Shown: positions 25,398 to 34,014, counted from the first letter of the stretch. The stretch: DNA of 64,000 nucleotides from Planctomycetota bacterium (GCA_016190145.1 JACPRD010000137.1:1-64000), one strand, 5' to 3'. A program made the numbers and translations. The notes: generated by a model from the sequence alone, not told the origin.

Positions 25398-26351
25398 TTA
25401 TGGAAGGGAACGCTCGAGTTCGTAATCACCGATTCGCGCCCGGACGAGGCCGAAGTCGTCGTCGACCCAGTATTCGTCGTTGCGGGGAGCTGAGGTCTCG
25501 ACGTAACGGCGCGCGCGGAGTTCGCGGCCGCTGACCATCAGCTTCGCGGTATCCCGGTACTCGATGACGCAGATTCGCCTTCTTGGCCCGACGCCCGAGC
25601 CGCACGTCCACGCGTCAACTTCAACACGATTCCGCCGGACGAGGGAGGCCCGCTCGACGAGACGCGAGAGATTGGCGGCGAGAGTCTGGGGGCGTTCGAG
25701 GGAGAACTCGAGCCAGACGTCCGGCGTCATGGAGTCGGCCAGCCGCGGATCCTCGGAGGCCGTGACGCGAGTCACCTGCTGATCCTGGAGCCGAAACTCG
25801 ATCCGCTTGCGCGCGGGGCCCCATGTCCAGACGGTCCGGTCGGGAGTCAGCGACGCGTCGTCGCGGCAGTCGGCGAGCATGTGGACGGAGACGGTCGGTC
25901 CCTCCGGGCTGGCCAGGACGACGGCGCTCTGAAAGACCCATCCATTCTCCCAGGAGGCGGAGTCTTGCTCGGTTCCCGCCAGTTTTCCCCCTCGGCGAAG
26001 CACGAACTTCTGGTCTGCCCAGGACTTTCTCAGCCGCCAATGCGTCTCGGACCACTCGATTTGCGAGGCGACCCGCAGGAGGCGCAAGCGGACTTCCGGG
26101 TCACGACCCGCCTCGAGGGCGCACCAGATCTCGTACAGCGCCGCGAACCCGGTTATTCGCAGGTCCGCCTCCGCGTCGTCGCGCGTCGCCGCGTCTTCGG
26201 AGCTCAGCAGCCGGATGACGGCAACCACGCGAGGGTTCGCGGCATGCACCCGTTCCGACGGTTCCGTCTCCACGTCCGGCTCCGGGGCGGTGCATGCCGT
26301 GGCGAGAAAGGGGATGCAGGCAGCGTACGCCAGGGAGCGAAAAAGGTTCAC
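25398..26351 (-). CDS. Predicted lipoprotein of unknown function
   Basis: 317 residues from a GTG at 26351, chosen because it places a lipoprotein signal (LFRSLAYAACIPFLATAC, lipobox Cys) at the N-terminus; the frame is open further upstream. The mature part starts with a helical HEAT-like pair (AVIRLLSSEDAATRDDAEAD) and continues as a beta-rich domain (KRIEFRLQDQQVTRVTASE, VWLEFSLERPQTLAANLSRL). Such short HEAT-like starts recur in other exported proteins of this window. No enzyme motif was seen. It lies just downstream of the DUF35 gene in the same orientation with a 19-base gap but shows no functional link to it. Confidence 0.6.
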   Translation of the reverse strand: MNLFRSLAYAACIPFLATACTAPEPDVETEPSERVHAANPRVVAVIRLLSSEDAATRDDAEADLRITGFAALYEIWCALEAGRDPEVRLRLLRVASQIEWSETHWRLRKSWADQKFVLRRGGKLAGTEQDSASWENGWVFQSAVVLASPEGPTVSVHMLADCRDDASLTPDRTVWTWGPARKRIEFRLQDQQVTRVTASEDPRLADSMTPDVWLEFSLERPQTLAANLSRLVERASLVRRNRVEVDAWTCGSGVGPRRRICVIEYRDTAKLMVSGRELRARRYVETSAPRNDEYWVDDDFGLVRARIGDYELERSLP

Positions 26352-26370
26352 CGACGAAGTGTACCGCTGG

Positions 26371-26811
26371 CTAGGTCTTCCCCCAAGTCGTCCCCGGCTT
26401 GTCGAGGGTGTAGTACACCTTGATCCTCTCCGACTCCTCGAAGATCCGCGGCACGACCTGGAGGTCCATGCCGATGCGGATATCACTTTCCGCGACGGTC
26501 GGTCCGAACCACGCGAGGAGCCGCCCGGCCTCCTCGAGGTCCACCACGCCGATCGTGTACGGAACCTCGTCCTCGAACCCGCTCGGCGCCGCGGCGATGC
26601 GCGTGTACGTGTGCAGCTTGCCTCGGCCGCTGAACTCCTTGAACTCGAACTCGCCGCTCATGCACTCCGGGCAGTCCGCGCGCGGCGGGAACGTCGTGTA
26701 GCCGCATTTCCGGCAGCGCGAACCCTTCAGATGCCCGTCCTTCAGGTGGTCCGCGAACTCCGCGACCTTCGTGTACGGCGAGAAGTTGACCTTCCCGAAC
26801 CAGGCGAACAT
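26371..26811 (-). CDS. DUF35 OB-fold/zinc-ribbon protein, thiolase partner
   Basis: 146 residues with a rubredoxin-like zinc ribbon (CRKCGYTTFPPRADCPEC) and a C-terminal OB-fold (GKLHTYTRIAAAPSGF, YTIGVVDLEEAGRLLAWF). DUF35 proteins pair with SCP-x-type thiolases, as in BbsA-BbsB (benzoylsuccinyl-CoA thiolase) and the archaeal thiolase/HMG-CoA synthase complex, where they bridge subunits and bind CoA. It starts two bases after the thiolase stop, supporting a complex. Expected role: accessory subunit of the 3-oxoacyl-CoA thiolase that could act on 3-oxopimelyl-CoA. Confidence 0.85.
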   Translation of the reverse strand: MFAWFGKVNFSPYTKVAEFADHLKDGHLKGSRCRKCGYTTFPPRADCPECMSGEFEFKEFSGRGKLHTYTRIAAAPSGFEDEVPYTIGVVDLEEAGRLLAWFGPTVAESDIRIGMDLQVVPRIFEESERIKVYYTLDKPGTTWGKT

Positions 26812-26813
26812 GT

Positions 26814-27977
26814 TCAGTCCCTCTTGTAGACGTGGACGAAGGTGTACTGCCCGATCCCGCCGACGTTGTGCGTGAGGCCGACGCGCGCGTTGGGGACCTG
26901 CCGCGCGCCGGAATCGCCACGGAGCTGCTTCACGATCTCGCAGGCCATCGAGACGCCGGTCGCGCCGATCGGGTGGCCCTTGGCCTTGAGGCCGCCGTCG
27001 ACGTTCACCGGCACCCCGCCGCCGCCGATCCAGCTCTTCCTATCCTCGATATAGCGCCCACCCTGGCCCTTTTCGCAGAACCCCAGGTCTTCGTACGCCA
27101 TGATCTCCGCGATGCTGAAACAGTCGTGCACCTCCGCGACCTGGATGTCGCGCGGCGCCACTTCCGCCATCCGGTAGGCCTGCTGCGCGGCGTCCGAGGC
27201 GCTGGGCAGGCTGTGGAGATTCGGGCGGCGCAGGACCGACATGCTCGCGGTCGCGCACCCCACGCCGTCCAGCCAGACCAGCGGCTTCTTCCGCGCCGCC
27301 GACTTCGCGCGCTTTTCGGAAGCGAGGATCACGCACGCCGCGCCGTCGGCGTTCGCGCAGCAGTCGTAGACGTTGAGCGGGGAGGCGACCGGTTCGGACT
27401 CGAGGGCTTTCTCGACGGTGATTTCCTTCTGGAAGAGGGCGTTGGGGTTGCGCGCGCCGTAGTAGTGGTTCTTGACCGCGACCTGGGCGAGCTGCTGGCG
27501 GGTGGTGCCGAAGGCGTGCATGTGGGCCTGGGCGAAGAGGGCGTAGTAGCCGGGGAAGGTGGTGCCGAAGATGGACTCCCACTGCACTTCGCCGACGCGG
27601 CCCATGAGGGCGAGGATTTCGGCGGTGGCGAGTTCGGTCATTTTCTGGCAGCCGATGACGGCGACGACGTCGTGGAGGCCGGACTTGATGCCCATCCAGG
27701 CGGTGCGGACGGCGGCGCTGCCGGAGGCGCAGGCGACTTCCGTGAGCCACGTCGGAATCGGGTTGAGATTGAGGTACTCCTGCACCACGCCGGCGAGCGA
27801 GCGCTGCTTGTGGTATTCGGGGACCGAGCCGATCACGGTGGCGTCGAGGTCCTTCCGTTCGAGCCCCGCGTCCTGGAGGGCGTCGCGGAAGGCTTCGAAG
27901 GCGAGTTCCTGGACGGTGGCGTCGCTGCGGCGGCCGAACTTGCCGTGGCCGATTCCGAGGACGGCGATGCGGGACAT
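26814..27977 (-). CDS. Acetyl-CoA acetyltransferase/SCP-x-type thiolase
   Basis: 387 residues. Nucleophile Cys83 (VACASGSAAVRTA), the NEAF-like position HDCFSIAEI and the C-terminal KGHPIGATG (His and supporting Lys) mark a catalytic thiolase of the SCP-x/acetyl-CoA acetyltransferase group that works with DUF35 partners. The ATG at 27977 has AGGAGG nine bases upstream. Lying downstream of bzdNOPQ and an SDR on the same strand, it is a good candidate for cleaving 3-oxopimelyl-CoA to glutaryl-CoA and acetyl-CoA. That substrate assignment is inferred from context only. A spacer with A-family repeats separates it from the SDR, so it may have its own promoter. Confidence 0.83.
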   Translation of the reverse strand: MSRIAVLGIGHGKFGRRSDATVQELAFEAFRDALQDAGLERKDLDATVIGSVPEYHKQRSLAGVVQEYLNLNPIPTWLTEVACASGSAAVRTAWMGIKSGLHDVVAVIGCQKMTELATAEILALMGRVGEVQWESIFGTTFPGYYALFAQAHMHAFGTTRQQLAQVAVKNHYYGARNPNALFQKEITVEKALESEPVASPLNVYDCCANADGAACVILASEKRAKSAARKKPLVWLDGVGCATASMSVLRRPNLHSLPSASDAAQQAYRMAEVAPRDIQVAEVHDCFSIAEIMAYEDLGFCEKGQGGRYIEDRKSWIGGGGVPVNVDGGLKAKGHPIGATGVSMACEIVKQLRGDSGARQVPNARVGLTHNVGGIGQYTFVHVYKRD

Positions 27978-28040
27978 CACGGGAAACCTCCTGGGCATGG
28001 TTGGACGATTGCCGCTTGCCGGCGACTCCGGTCGGTGTCG

Positions 28041-28172
28041 GAACTACAAACGAAAAACCGCAACTTCAACCGTCAACGTCCTTCGTGCAGCGCGCGGACA
28101 ACCCTCTTGAAGTTGCCCTTTGAACTTGAAATTTACTTGAAAGTTGAAGTTGTCCCCTTTGAAGTTGTCCTT
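28041..28172. repeat. A-family TTGAAGTT repeat cluster
   Basis: CAACTTCAAC near 28061-28070 and, opposite in sense, TTGAAGTTG (28107), TTTGAACTT (28119), TTGAAGTTG (28144) and TTTGAAGTTG (28158) lie between the SDR and thiolase genes. Units are more degenerate than in the had spacer but have the same inverted arrangement around a short loop. Confidence 0.6.
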
Positions 28173-28174
28173 CC

Positions 28175-28924
28175 CTAAATGTACTGCCCTCCGTCCACCT
28201 TGATGACCTCTCCGGTGACGTGCCGGGACAGGTCCGAACAGAGGAACAGCACGACGTTGGCCACGTCTTCGGGAGTCGCGATCCGCCCGAGAACCGTCTC
28301 GTCGATCGCCTTGTTCAGGAACTCCGGCGCGATGGTCGACGCCATGTCCGTCGCCACCATCCCCGGCGCCACCACGTTCACGTTGACGTTGAACTTCCCC
28401 AGCTCCTTCGCGAGCGACTTGCTCATCGCGATCTCGCCGCCCTTCGACGCCGCGTAGTTCGACTGCGCGAACTTCCCGCGCATCCCGTTGATCGAGCTGA
28501 TGTTCACGATCTTGCCGCCCTTCTGGTCCTTGAACACCATCGCGGCGGCCTTGTTGTAGTTGAAGTACCCTTTAAGATTTACGTTGATCACCTGGTCCCA
28601 CTGCTCCTCGGTCATCTTCCACACCGGACCGTCCCAGGTGATCCCGGCGTTGCAGACGAGGATGTCGAGGCGGCCCCAGGCCTTCACGACCTCGGCCACC
28701 ATCGCCTGCGCGTCCCTGTGGCTCGAGACGTCCGCCTTCACCGCGAGCCCGCGCGCGCCGAGCTTCTCGACCTCGGCCACCACCTTCTTCGCCTCCGCGT
28801 CGTGCTTGCGGTAGTTGATCGCGACGTTCGCGCCCTGGCGCGCGAGCCCCGCCGCGATCGCCGCCCCGATGCCGAGGCTGCCCCCCGTCACGATCGCCGA
28901 CTTTCCCTTCATCCCGAAATCCAC
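28175..28924 (-). CDS. Short-chain dehydrogenase (FabG/PhaB type), candidate 3-hydroxyacyl-CoA dehydrogenase
   Basis: 249 residues, a complete classical SDR: cofactor motif TGGSLGIG, CNAGITWDG, catalytic Ser in KIVNISSINGMRG, Tyr and Lys in SNYAASKGG, and C-terminal HVTGEVIKVDGG. INYRK after the second strand fits NADPH-type acetoacyl-CoA reductases. In context (after bzdNOPQ and before a thiolase) it is a plausible 3-hydroxypimelyl-CoA dehydrogenase, the step between Oah and thiolysis. Alternatives are fatty-acid FabG or acetoacetyl-CoA reductase. A strong terminator lies between bzdQ and this gene, so it is probably expressed from its own promoter or by read-through. Confidence 0.85.
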   Translation of the reverse strand: MDFGMKGKSAIVTGGSLGIGAAIAAGLARQGANVAINYRKHDAEAKKVVAEVEKLGARGLAVKADVSSHRDAQAMVAEVVKAWGRLDILVCNAGITWDGPVWKMTEEQWDQVINVNLKGYFNYNKAAAMVFKDQKGGKIVNISSINGMRGKFAQSNYAASKGGEIAMSKSLAKELGKFNVNVNVVAPGMVATDMASTIAPEFLNKAIDETVLGRIATPEDVANVVLFLCSDLSRHVTGEVIKVDGGQYI

Positions 28925-28938
28925 GATTCCCTCTTCCC

Positions 28939-28988
28939 GAAAAACGGCCCCGGGCCTTCCGTTCGGCGGAGCGGAACGACCCGGGGCC
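28939..28988 (-). terminator. Rho-independent terminator after bzdQ
   Basis: On the minus strand GGCCCCGGG...CCCGGGGCC, extended inward by CGTTCCGC/GAACGGAA-type pairing, is followed directly by GTTTTTC. It lies 33 bases after the bzdQ stop and ends the reductase operon. Confidence 0.85.
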
Positions 28989-29020
28989 TGGCAGGGGAGT
29001 GCCTGCCTTTTCGTTTCGCG

Positions 29021-29836
29021 CTACCCGGCGGCCGCCGCCGCCTGCTCCGCCAGACGCTTTTTCGCGCGCTGCAGCCCGAGCGTCGCGGCTCCGAGCGCGC
29101 ACACGTACTGCGGGAACTCCGGCACGATCACCGGAACTCCGAATTTCCGTTTCGCCGCCTCCACCATCCCCTGCTGCACCATGACGCCGCCGACGAGCGC
29201 GATCGTGCCGGCCAGGCCCACCTTTTTCAGCTGCCCGAACGCGCGCTCGGCCATCGAATCGTGCAGGCCGCGGACGATGTCCTCGATCGCGATGCCGTCG
29301 GAGACGTGGTTGATGATCTCGGACTCCGCCAGCACCGCGCACACGCTCGAGATCGGCTTGCCGCCTTTCGACTCCAGCGACCGCGTCCCCATCGTGTCGA
29401 GCGGGATCTCCAGGTACTTCGCCGCGCGCACGAGGAACGCCCCGCCGCCCGCGGCGCATTTTTCGTTGCAATGGAAGTCCTTCACCTTGCCGTTGTCGCG
29501 CAGCCGGATCGCGCGCGTGCTCTGCGCCCCGATATCGAGCACCCATCCCGCCTCGGGCGCCGAGACCCACGCGCCGCGCGCGGCCGCCGTGATCTCGGTG
29601 ACCTGGATGTCCCGGAACCTCACCGCGTACCGGCCCAGCCCCGTCGTCGTCGTGTATGCGACGTCCGAGCCCTGCAGCCCCGCCGCAGCCAGCGCCCGGT
29701 CCCGCACGTCCCGCGCGATCGCGTCGAAGTCGGCCTTCGTCTTGCCCTCCGCGCGGCCGAGCACCCGGCCGTCTTCCCTGAGGAGAAGTGCCTTCGCGCT
29801 TCCGCTTCCGACGTCGATTCCGGCGACGATGAGCAT
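29021..29836 (-). CDS. bzdQ: Benzoyl-CoA reductase, ATPase/activator subunit (BzdQ-like)
   Basis: 271 residues of the BadF/BcrA ASKHA ATPase family. Visible motifs are the phosphate-binding IDVGSGSAKALLL (residues 7-19), the iron-sulfur/ATP region NEKCAAGGGAFL, SVCAVLAESEIINHV, and the C-terminal LVGGVMVQQG. Two such subunits share a [4Fe-4S] cluster and use ATP hydrolysis to drive electrons into the BzdN-BzdO catalytic part. The compact size (~30 kDa) fits the Azoarcus (Bzd) type; BcrA of Thauera is ~440 residues. The start overlaps nothing but directly abuts the bzdP stop (29837). The second phosphate loop residue is Ser rather than Thr, as tolerated in the family. A terminator follows. Confidence 0.82.
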   Translation of the reverse strand: MLIVAGIDVGSGSAKALLLREDGRVLGRAEGKTKADFDAIARDVRDRALAAAGLQGSDVAYTTTTGLGRYAVRFRDIQVTEITAAARGAWVSAPEAGWVLDIGAQSTRAIRLRDNGKVKDFHCNEKCAAGGGAFLVRAAKYLEIPLDTMGTRSLESKGGKPISSVCAVLAESEIINHVSDGIAIEDIVRGLHDSMAERAFGQLKKVGLAGTIALVGGVMVQQGMVEAAKRKFGVPVIVPEFPQYVCALGAATLGLQRAKKRLAEQAAAAAG

Positions 29837-30682
29837 CTACTGGCCCTCCCCGCTGCCGTCCGTCCAGCCGCCCAGGTGCGCCTGCGCGTGCTCGTGGCTC
29901 GCCGCCTCCGCGCGCTCGATCGCGAAGAGCGCCGCGCCGATCGCGCCCATGAAATGCGACTCCGAGCTCACGTTGAGCGGCGCCTTCAGCTTCTCCTCCA
30001 GCGCATTCACCATTCCGATGTTCCGCGCGACGCCGCCCGTCATCGAGTACTCCGCTTCCATCCCGATGCGCTGAAGCAGCGACATCGTGCGCGCGGCGAT
30101 GGCGCGGTGCACGCCCGCGAGGATGTCGGGGGGCATGCGGCCCTGGGAGAGGTAGCTCATGATGTCGCTTTCGACGAAGACCGTGCAGACCGTCGAGAGC
30201 CGGACGGGGTCTTTGCCCTCGAGGGAGAGCGCGCCGATCTTTTCGAGCGGAAGGTCCAGCACCTCGGCGGAGGCCGTCAGGAACCGCCCCGTTCCCGCCG
30301 CGCACTTGTCGTTCATCGCGAAGTCCACGACCTCGCCGCTCGCGCCCACGCGGATCGCCTTCGTGTCCTGGCCGCCGATGTCGATGACCGTCCGGGTGCC
30401 GGGGAACATGAAATGCGCGCCGCGCGCATGGCAGGAGATCTCGGTGATCTGCGCGTCGCCGAAGTTCACCTTGTAGCGGCCGTAGCCGGTGCCGACGACG
30501 TACTTCACCTTCTCGCGCGCGAGCCCCACGGACGCCAGCGCCTCGACGAAGCTCCGCTCGGCCGCCTTCACCACCATCGCGCCCGTCTGGATCAGCGACC
30601 GCGCCACGATCGCGCGGCTCCCGTCCATCACGACCGCCTTCGTCTGCGTCGAGCCGACGTCCACTCCCGCCGCGTAGATCAT
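29837..30682 (-). CDS. bzdP: Benzoyl-CoA reductase, ATPase/activator subunit (BzdP-like)
   Basis: 281 residues, BadF/BcrA family, paralogous to the next gene. It has [13 protein letters not shown] (residues 7-19), [25 protein letters not shown] with the cluster Cys, [15 protein letters not shown] with the second Cys, and [19 protein letters not shown] is the hallmark of 2-hydroxyacyl-CoA dehydratase and benzoyl-CoA reductase activators. With BzdQ it forms the ATP-hydrolysing electron-activation module. It starts one base after bzdO ends and runs straight into bzdQ, so all four genes are tightly coupled. Alternative: the activator of a 2-hydroxyglutaryl-CoA dehydratase, made unlikely by dch, had and oah in the same window. 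Confidence 0.83.
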   Translation of the reverse strand: MIYAAGVDVGSTQTKAVVMDGSRAIVARSLIQTGAMVVKAAERSFVEALASVGLAREKVKYVVGTGYGRYKVNFGDAQITEISCHARGAHFMFPGTRTVIDIGGQDTKAIRVGASGEVVDFAMNDKCAAGTGRFLTASAEVLDLPLEKIGALSLEGKDPVRLSTVCTVFVESDIMSYLSQGRMPPDILAGVHRAIAARTMSLLQRIGMEAEYSMTGGVARNIGMVNALEEKLKAPLNVSSESHFMGAIGAALFAIERAEAASHEHAQAHLGGWTDGSGEGQ

Positions 30683-30683
30683 C

Positions 30684-31934
30684 TCACGCCCTCCGGAGCA
30701 GCTTGCGGTGCTCGAGCGACTCGAAGAACGCGTCGATCCGGTTCTTCATCATCGCCTGCGCGTAATAGCGGGGATCCTCCAGGTCCGATTCCACGAGCAG
30801 CGTCGGGACGCCGAGCTGGTTCGCGAAGTAGTCCCGCATGTCGCCCTGCCCCGCCGAGAACAGCCGGCAGCTCTTCACCGAGTGAATCACCAGCGCGTCC
30901 GCCTTCCACTCCTCCACGTACCGCTTGATCTGCTCGTACCGCTGCAGCAGCGACCGGTTGCACAGGTTGTTCACCAGCATCAGCTCCGCGATGCTCTCGA
31001 GTGGCCTCTTCGGATCGTGCCGGAACCCCCACTCCCAGATCCCGCCCACCGTCGAGTACGTCGACTGCACCGCCACGGCGCCCCAGGCCGCGAACAGGTC
31101 GCGGAACTGCCGGTAGTACGGGTACGGCGGCGGCCCCTCCACCACGATCCGGAACTTCTCCTGCGCCAGCGGCCCCTTCTTCGCCGCCACCATCTCCTCG
31201 TACTCCTTCACCGCCGCGTCGAAGAAGTCCGCCGCGTCCTTCGTGCCCCGGAGCACGTTGATCGGGCCCATCATGTTGATCGAGTCGAAGTACGCGTCGA
31301 ACGGCGCCGGCGTGTTCTGGCACAGCTCCTTCGCCCTCGCCCAGCCCGCGCCCGCCCGCGCCGACAGCGCGCAGATCTCGCGCAGCCGGTCGATGTCAAA
31401 CTTCTTCCCCGTGACTTTCTCGCACGTCTCGATCAGCTTCCTGAGCTGCGCCACCACGTACCGCACGTCCCCCTCGGTCGGCTTCCCGTCGGGATGCAGG
31501 AACGGCACGTCGATCATGACCAGCGGCACCCCGAGGAAAGCCGCGCTGTGCTCGAACCACTTGATGTACACGTTGCAGCCGACGAAGTTGCAGACGAGGA
31601 AGTTCGGAACCGGGATCTTCCCGTCCGACGGTCCCCCCTCGCCGAACGTGTACCCCGCGTCCGCCTTCACGTACGCGCAGTTGTCGCTCGAGTAGCCCAT
31701 CTCCTCGGCCTTGAGGATGAGGGGAAGCGACTGCTTGCGGATGGCGAGCTGGAGGGCGTTGACTTCCGGGAACACCGGCTCGATGTCGAACGAGCGCAGG
31801 ATCTCGACGCAGTTCCCCGAGATCATGATGCAGGCCGAGGGCGTCCCGTTCTTCGCCGCCGCGGCGAGCCGGTCGTACCACGCGGACATGATCTCGCGCG
31901 ACTTCGTGTGGACGACGCCCTGGTATTCGGCCAT
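30684..31934 (-). CDS. bzdO: Benzoyl-CoA reductase, substrate-binding subunit (BzdO/BcrB-like)
   Basis: 416 residues, 2-hydroxyglutaryl-CoA dehydratase D-component/BcrB family. Conserved cysteines appear in [29 protein letters not shown] and, diagnostically, [20 protein letters not shown] near residue 345. Together with BzdN it binds [4Fe-4S] clusters and the CoA ester and carries out the two-electron ring reduction. Length and motifs match BcrB/BadE/BzdO (~430-450). It starts seven bases after bzdN and is followed immediately by bzdP: the N-O-P-Q order of Azoarcus, which also equals C-B-A-D of Thauera. Confidence 0.85.
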   Translation of the reverse strand: MAEYQGVVHTKSREIMSAWYDRLAAAAKNGTPSACIMISGNCVEILRSFDIEPVFPEVNALQLAIRKQSLPLILKAEEMGYSSDNCAYVKADAGYTFGEGGPSDGKIPVPNFLVCNFVGCNVYIKWFEHSAAFLGVPLVMIDVPFLHPDGKPTEGDVRYVVAQLRKLIETCEKVTGKKFDIDRLREICALSARAGAGWARAKELCQNTPAPFDAYFDSINMMGPINVLRGTKDAADFFDAAVKEYEEMVAAKKGPLAQEKFRIVVEGPPPYPYYRQFRDLFAAWGAVAVQSTYSTVGGIWEWGFRHDPKRPLESIAELMLVNNLCNRSLLQRYEQIKRYVEEWKADALVIHSVKSCRLFSAGQGDMRDYFANQLGVPTLLVESDLEDPRYYAQAMMKNRIDAFFESLEHRKLLRRA

Positions 31935-31941
31935 GGTCCCC

Positions 31942-33099
31942 CTAGTCGAAAAGAAGCGACTCCACGAACGTCTCGATCTCCCCGCGCGTCCGCTCGAACG
32001 TCCACATCTTCTCTTCGAACTCGATCAGGATGTGCGGGACGCCGGCCTTCTCGAGCTCGCGCCGGAAGAGCACGTAGTCGAACAGGGCGGGCTCGCAGAA
32101 TTTAGCGGGCATGAACACCACGGCCTGCGCCCCGGTGGATTTCACCCGCTCCACGAGCTCCAGGTGCCGCGGCCGGTCCGGGTCGTGCCGCGTCGAACTG
32201 CACCGCGACCGCGACAGGTACGCGCGGGCGAGGGCCCTCACCGGGTCGCCGGTCTCAATCACGTCTTCGCGGAACCAGCGCCAGCCCGCGCAGAAGTCGT
32301 CGTCCACCACGTAGCAGCCCGCGGCCTCCATGACGTCGATCAGCCCCACCGGGGGCTGCTCGCAGAACGCCCCCTCGACCACCACGCGCACGCGGTCCAT
32401 CCGCTTGTTCCGCCGCGTCGCGAACTCCGCGAGCGACCCTTCCAAAAGCGCCGCATGATCCTCCGGCGGCATGAACGTGCCCGCGCGCACGAGCGTGAAC
32501 GCCTCCGACGCCGTCACGCGCTCCGGCTCCCGCGCGCGGATTTCGTACAGCCGCCGCATCAGCGCCCGCGGCCGGTTGTACGTCCGGATGCTGGCCCGGA
32601 TCGCCTCGTCTCCGATCCTGCGCTTGAGCCGCTCCTCGAGCCCCGCCAGCGCCCGCCGGTACTCCGACACCAGGTAGTCCTCCGCCGCGTCTCCCGCGCC
32701 GTTCTGCGCGAGGTGGATGTACTCGACGTGCAGCCCGGGGAAATTCCGGCGGAACACGCTCGCGAGGTTCCGCGCGACGTCGCAGATCGAGTGGAACGCC
32801 ACGCCCTCGAGCGCCGTCAGCCGCTTCTGCAGCCCCAGCTCGAGCGTCGTCTTGGCGATGGAGCAGACGAAGCTCTGGAAGCGCGCGTCGGCGTGGACGA
32901 TGTCGATGGTTCCTCCGGCGCCCATGAGGCCGAGGGGCAGGAGGCCGGCCGCGTGATAGAGCTCGAAGGGGGAGTAGACGGGGAAGCATCCGAACGCGGG
33001 TCCCGGGTGCCGCCGGATCGCATCGGGGAGTCCCGCGGCGCAGATCTCTTTCGCCCGGGCCACGGGCGAGGTCGCGACGGCCGTGATTGCGGTGTTCAC
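31942..33099 (-). CDS. bzdN: Benzoyl-CoA reductase, iron-sulfur subunit (BzdN/BcrC-like)
   Basis: 385 residues, same family as BzdO and matching BcrC/BadD/BzdN in length. Candidate cluster ligands are Cys38 (FGCFPVYSPFELYHAAG), Cys79 (SFVCSIAK) and Cys335 (KFCEPALFDY). It pairs with BzdO to form the catalytic half of class I, ATP-dependent, oxygen-sensitive benzoyl-CoA reductase, reducing benzoyl-CoA to cyclohexa-1,5-diene-1-carbonyl-CoA. It is the first gene of bzdNOPQ and lies 100 bases after a MarR-type regulator gene on the same strand. No ferredoxin (bzdM) or ferredoxin-reducing enzyme is encoded in the window, so the electron donor must be elsewhere. Confidence 0.83.
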   Translation of the reverse strand: MNTAITAVATSPVARAKEICAAGLPDAIRRHPGPAFGCFPVYSPFELYHAAGLLPLGLMGAGGTIDIVHADARFQSFVCSIAKTTLELGLQKRLTALEGVAFHSICDVARNLASVFRRNFPGLHVEYIHLAQNGAGDAAEDYLVSEYRRALAGLEERLKRRIGDEAIRASIRTYNRPRALMRRLYEIRAREPERVTASEAFTLVRAGTFMPPEDHAALLEGSLAEFATRRNKRMDRVRVVVEGAFCEQPPVGLIDVMEAAGCYVVDDDFCAGWRWFREDVIETGDPVRALARAYLSRSRCSSTRHDPDRPRHLELVERVKSTGAQAVVFMPAKFCEPALFDYVLFRRELEKAGVPHILIEFEEKMWTFERTRGEIETFVESLLFD

Positions 33100-33199
33100 A
33101 AGTCCGATTCTATCGGCCGGTCCGGGTCCTGCAAGTGTAATTAACGTAGTAAATTAAAAATTCCGACAAGCCGGATCCGGATATCCGGCTGCTCCCGGC

Positions 33200-33793
33200 C
33201 TACCTCGGTTTTCCCGCGGCCACCGGCTTCTCCCGTGCCTCGCACGCCTCCATCCCCTCGCGCTCGGTCGGACACTTGAACCCGTGCTGCCGCATCACGC
33301 ACTGCGGCGACTCGTACGCCCCGCAGTGGAGGCACATGTCCTCCACGTCAGGCTTGTCCGCCAGCAGGATCTCGATCGCCGCCTCCAGCCCCTGCGTCAC
33401 CAGCCGCAGCTTCGCCTCCGGCAGCTCCCCCAGCAGCCGGTCCAGCCGGCGCGACTTCAGCGCCTCGTAACGCTTCACCAGCGCCCGCGCCCGGGGCGTC
33501 AGGAACAGATCTTCCGCCCGCCGGTCCGCCGCGCTCGGCTTCGACCGGATCAGCCGCTTCTTCCGGAGCCGCGCCAGGATCTGGGTCGCCGCCGGCGCGC
33601 TCGCCGACAGGAATCGCGCCACGTCCTGCGCCCGCCGCGGCGTCGCCGCGTCCAGCCACTTCAGGATCACGATCTGCGTGAACGACGCCGAAACGCCCGT
33701 CGGTCCCGATACCTCGCCCTCCAGGACGCGCTTCGTCAGGGCGGCGAGCATGTGGAGGTCGCGGGCGACGCGGGTGGAACTCGTCTCGGGCAT
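33200..33793 (-). CDS. MarR-family regulator with Cys-rich C-terminal tail
   Basis: 197 residues. Residues ~10-145 form a MarR winged helix (SFTQIVILKWLDAA, RRAQDVARFLSASAPAATQILARL, KKRLIRSKPSAADRRAEDLFLT). The last ~45 residues add Cys154, Cys157, Cys165, Cys174 and Cys184 (CLHCGAYESPQC, HGFKCP), not part of a standard MarR and able to bind metal or an iron-sulfur cluster. The ATG at 33793 has GAGGA seven bases upstream. It lies just upstream of bzdN. BadR of Rhodopseudomonas, also MarR, controls benzoyl-CoA genes; a similar role is inferred, possibly with redox or oxygen input through the Cys tail. Confidence 0.82.
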   Translation of the reverse strand: MPETSSTRVARDLHMLAALTKRVLEGEVSGPTGVSASFTQIVILKWLDAATPRRAQDVARFLSASAPAATQILARLRKKRLIRSKPSAADRRAEDLFLTPRARALVKRYEALKSRRLDRLLGELPEAKLRLVTQGLEAAIEILLADKPDVEDMCLHCGAYESPQCVMRQHGFKCPTEREGMEACEAREKPVAAGKPR

Positions 33794-33893
33794 GGAGATG
33801 TCCTCACAGGGAGGGGCGGGGGCTTTCTTGGTTAAGCGGATTCTATATGTAGAAGGGCCGGCGGCAAGAACTCCTTGGCGGAGGGGGGGAGAG

Positions 33894-34014
33894 AAGCCAT
33901 AAGCCATAAGCCAGGAGCCATCGCGATCCACGACCGGCAGCGAGCCCAGCCGTCGAGATCGCTGAAAACCTCGGATCCACGCCGCTTATAGCTTATGGCC
34001 TATGGCTTATGGCT
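33894..34014. repeat. B-family foldback element (GCCATAAGC units)
   Basis: Within the 345-base divergent spacer, AAGCCATAAGCCATAAGCC (33894-33912) pairs with GCTTATAGCTTATGG/CCTATGGCTTATGGCTGG (33984-34014) across a ~70-base G+C-rich loop containing GAGCCATCGCGATCC. The same ends and similar loop words recur at 41229-41342. The rest of the spacer 33794-34138 shows no gene; it must hold the promoters of both the MarR gene and the HMG-CoA-synthase-like gene. Confidence 0.75.

Noticed and set aside
29021-33099. 2-hydroxyglutaryl-CoA dehydratase system instead of benzoyl-CoA reductase
   Set aside because: Two activator subunits rather than one, BcrB-type [11 protein letters not shown] motif, and dch, had and oah in the same window favour benzoyl-CoA reductase.
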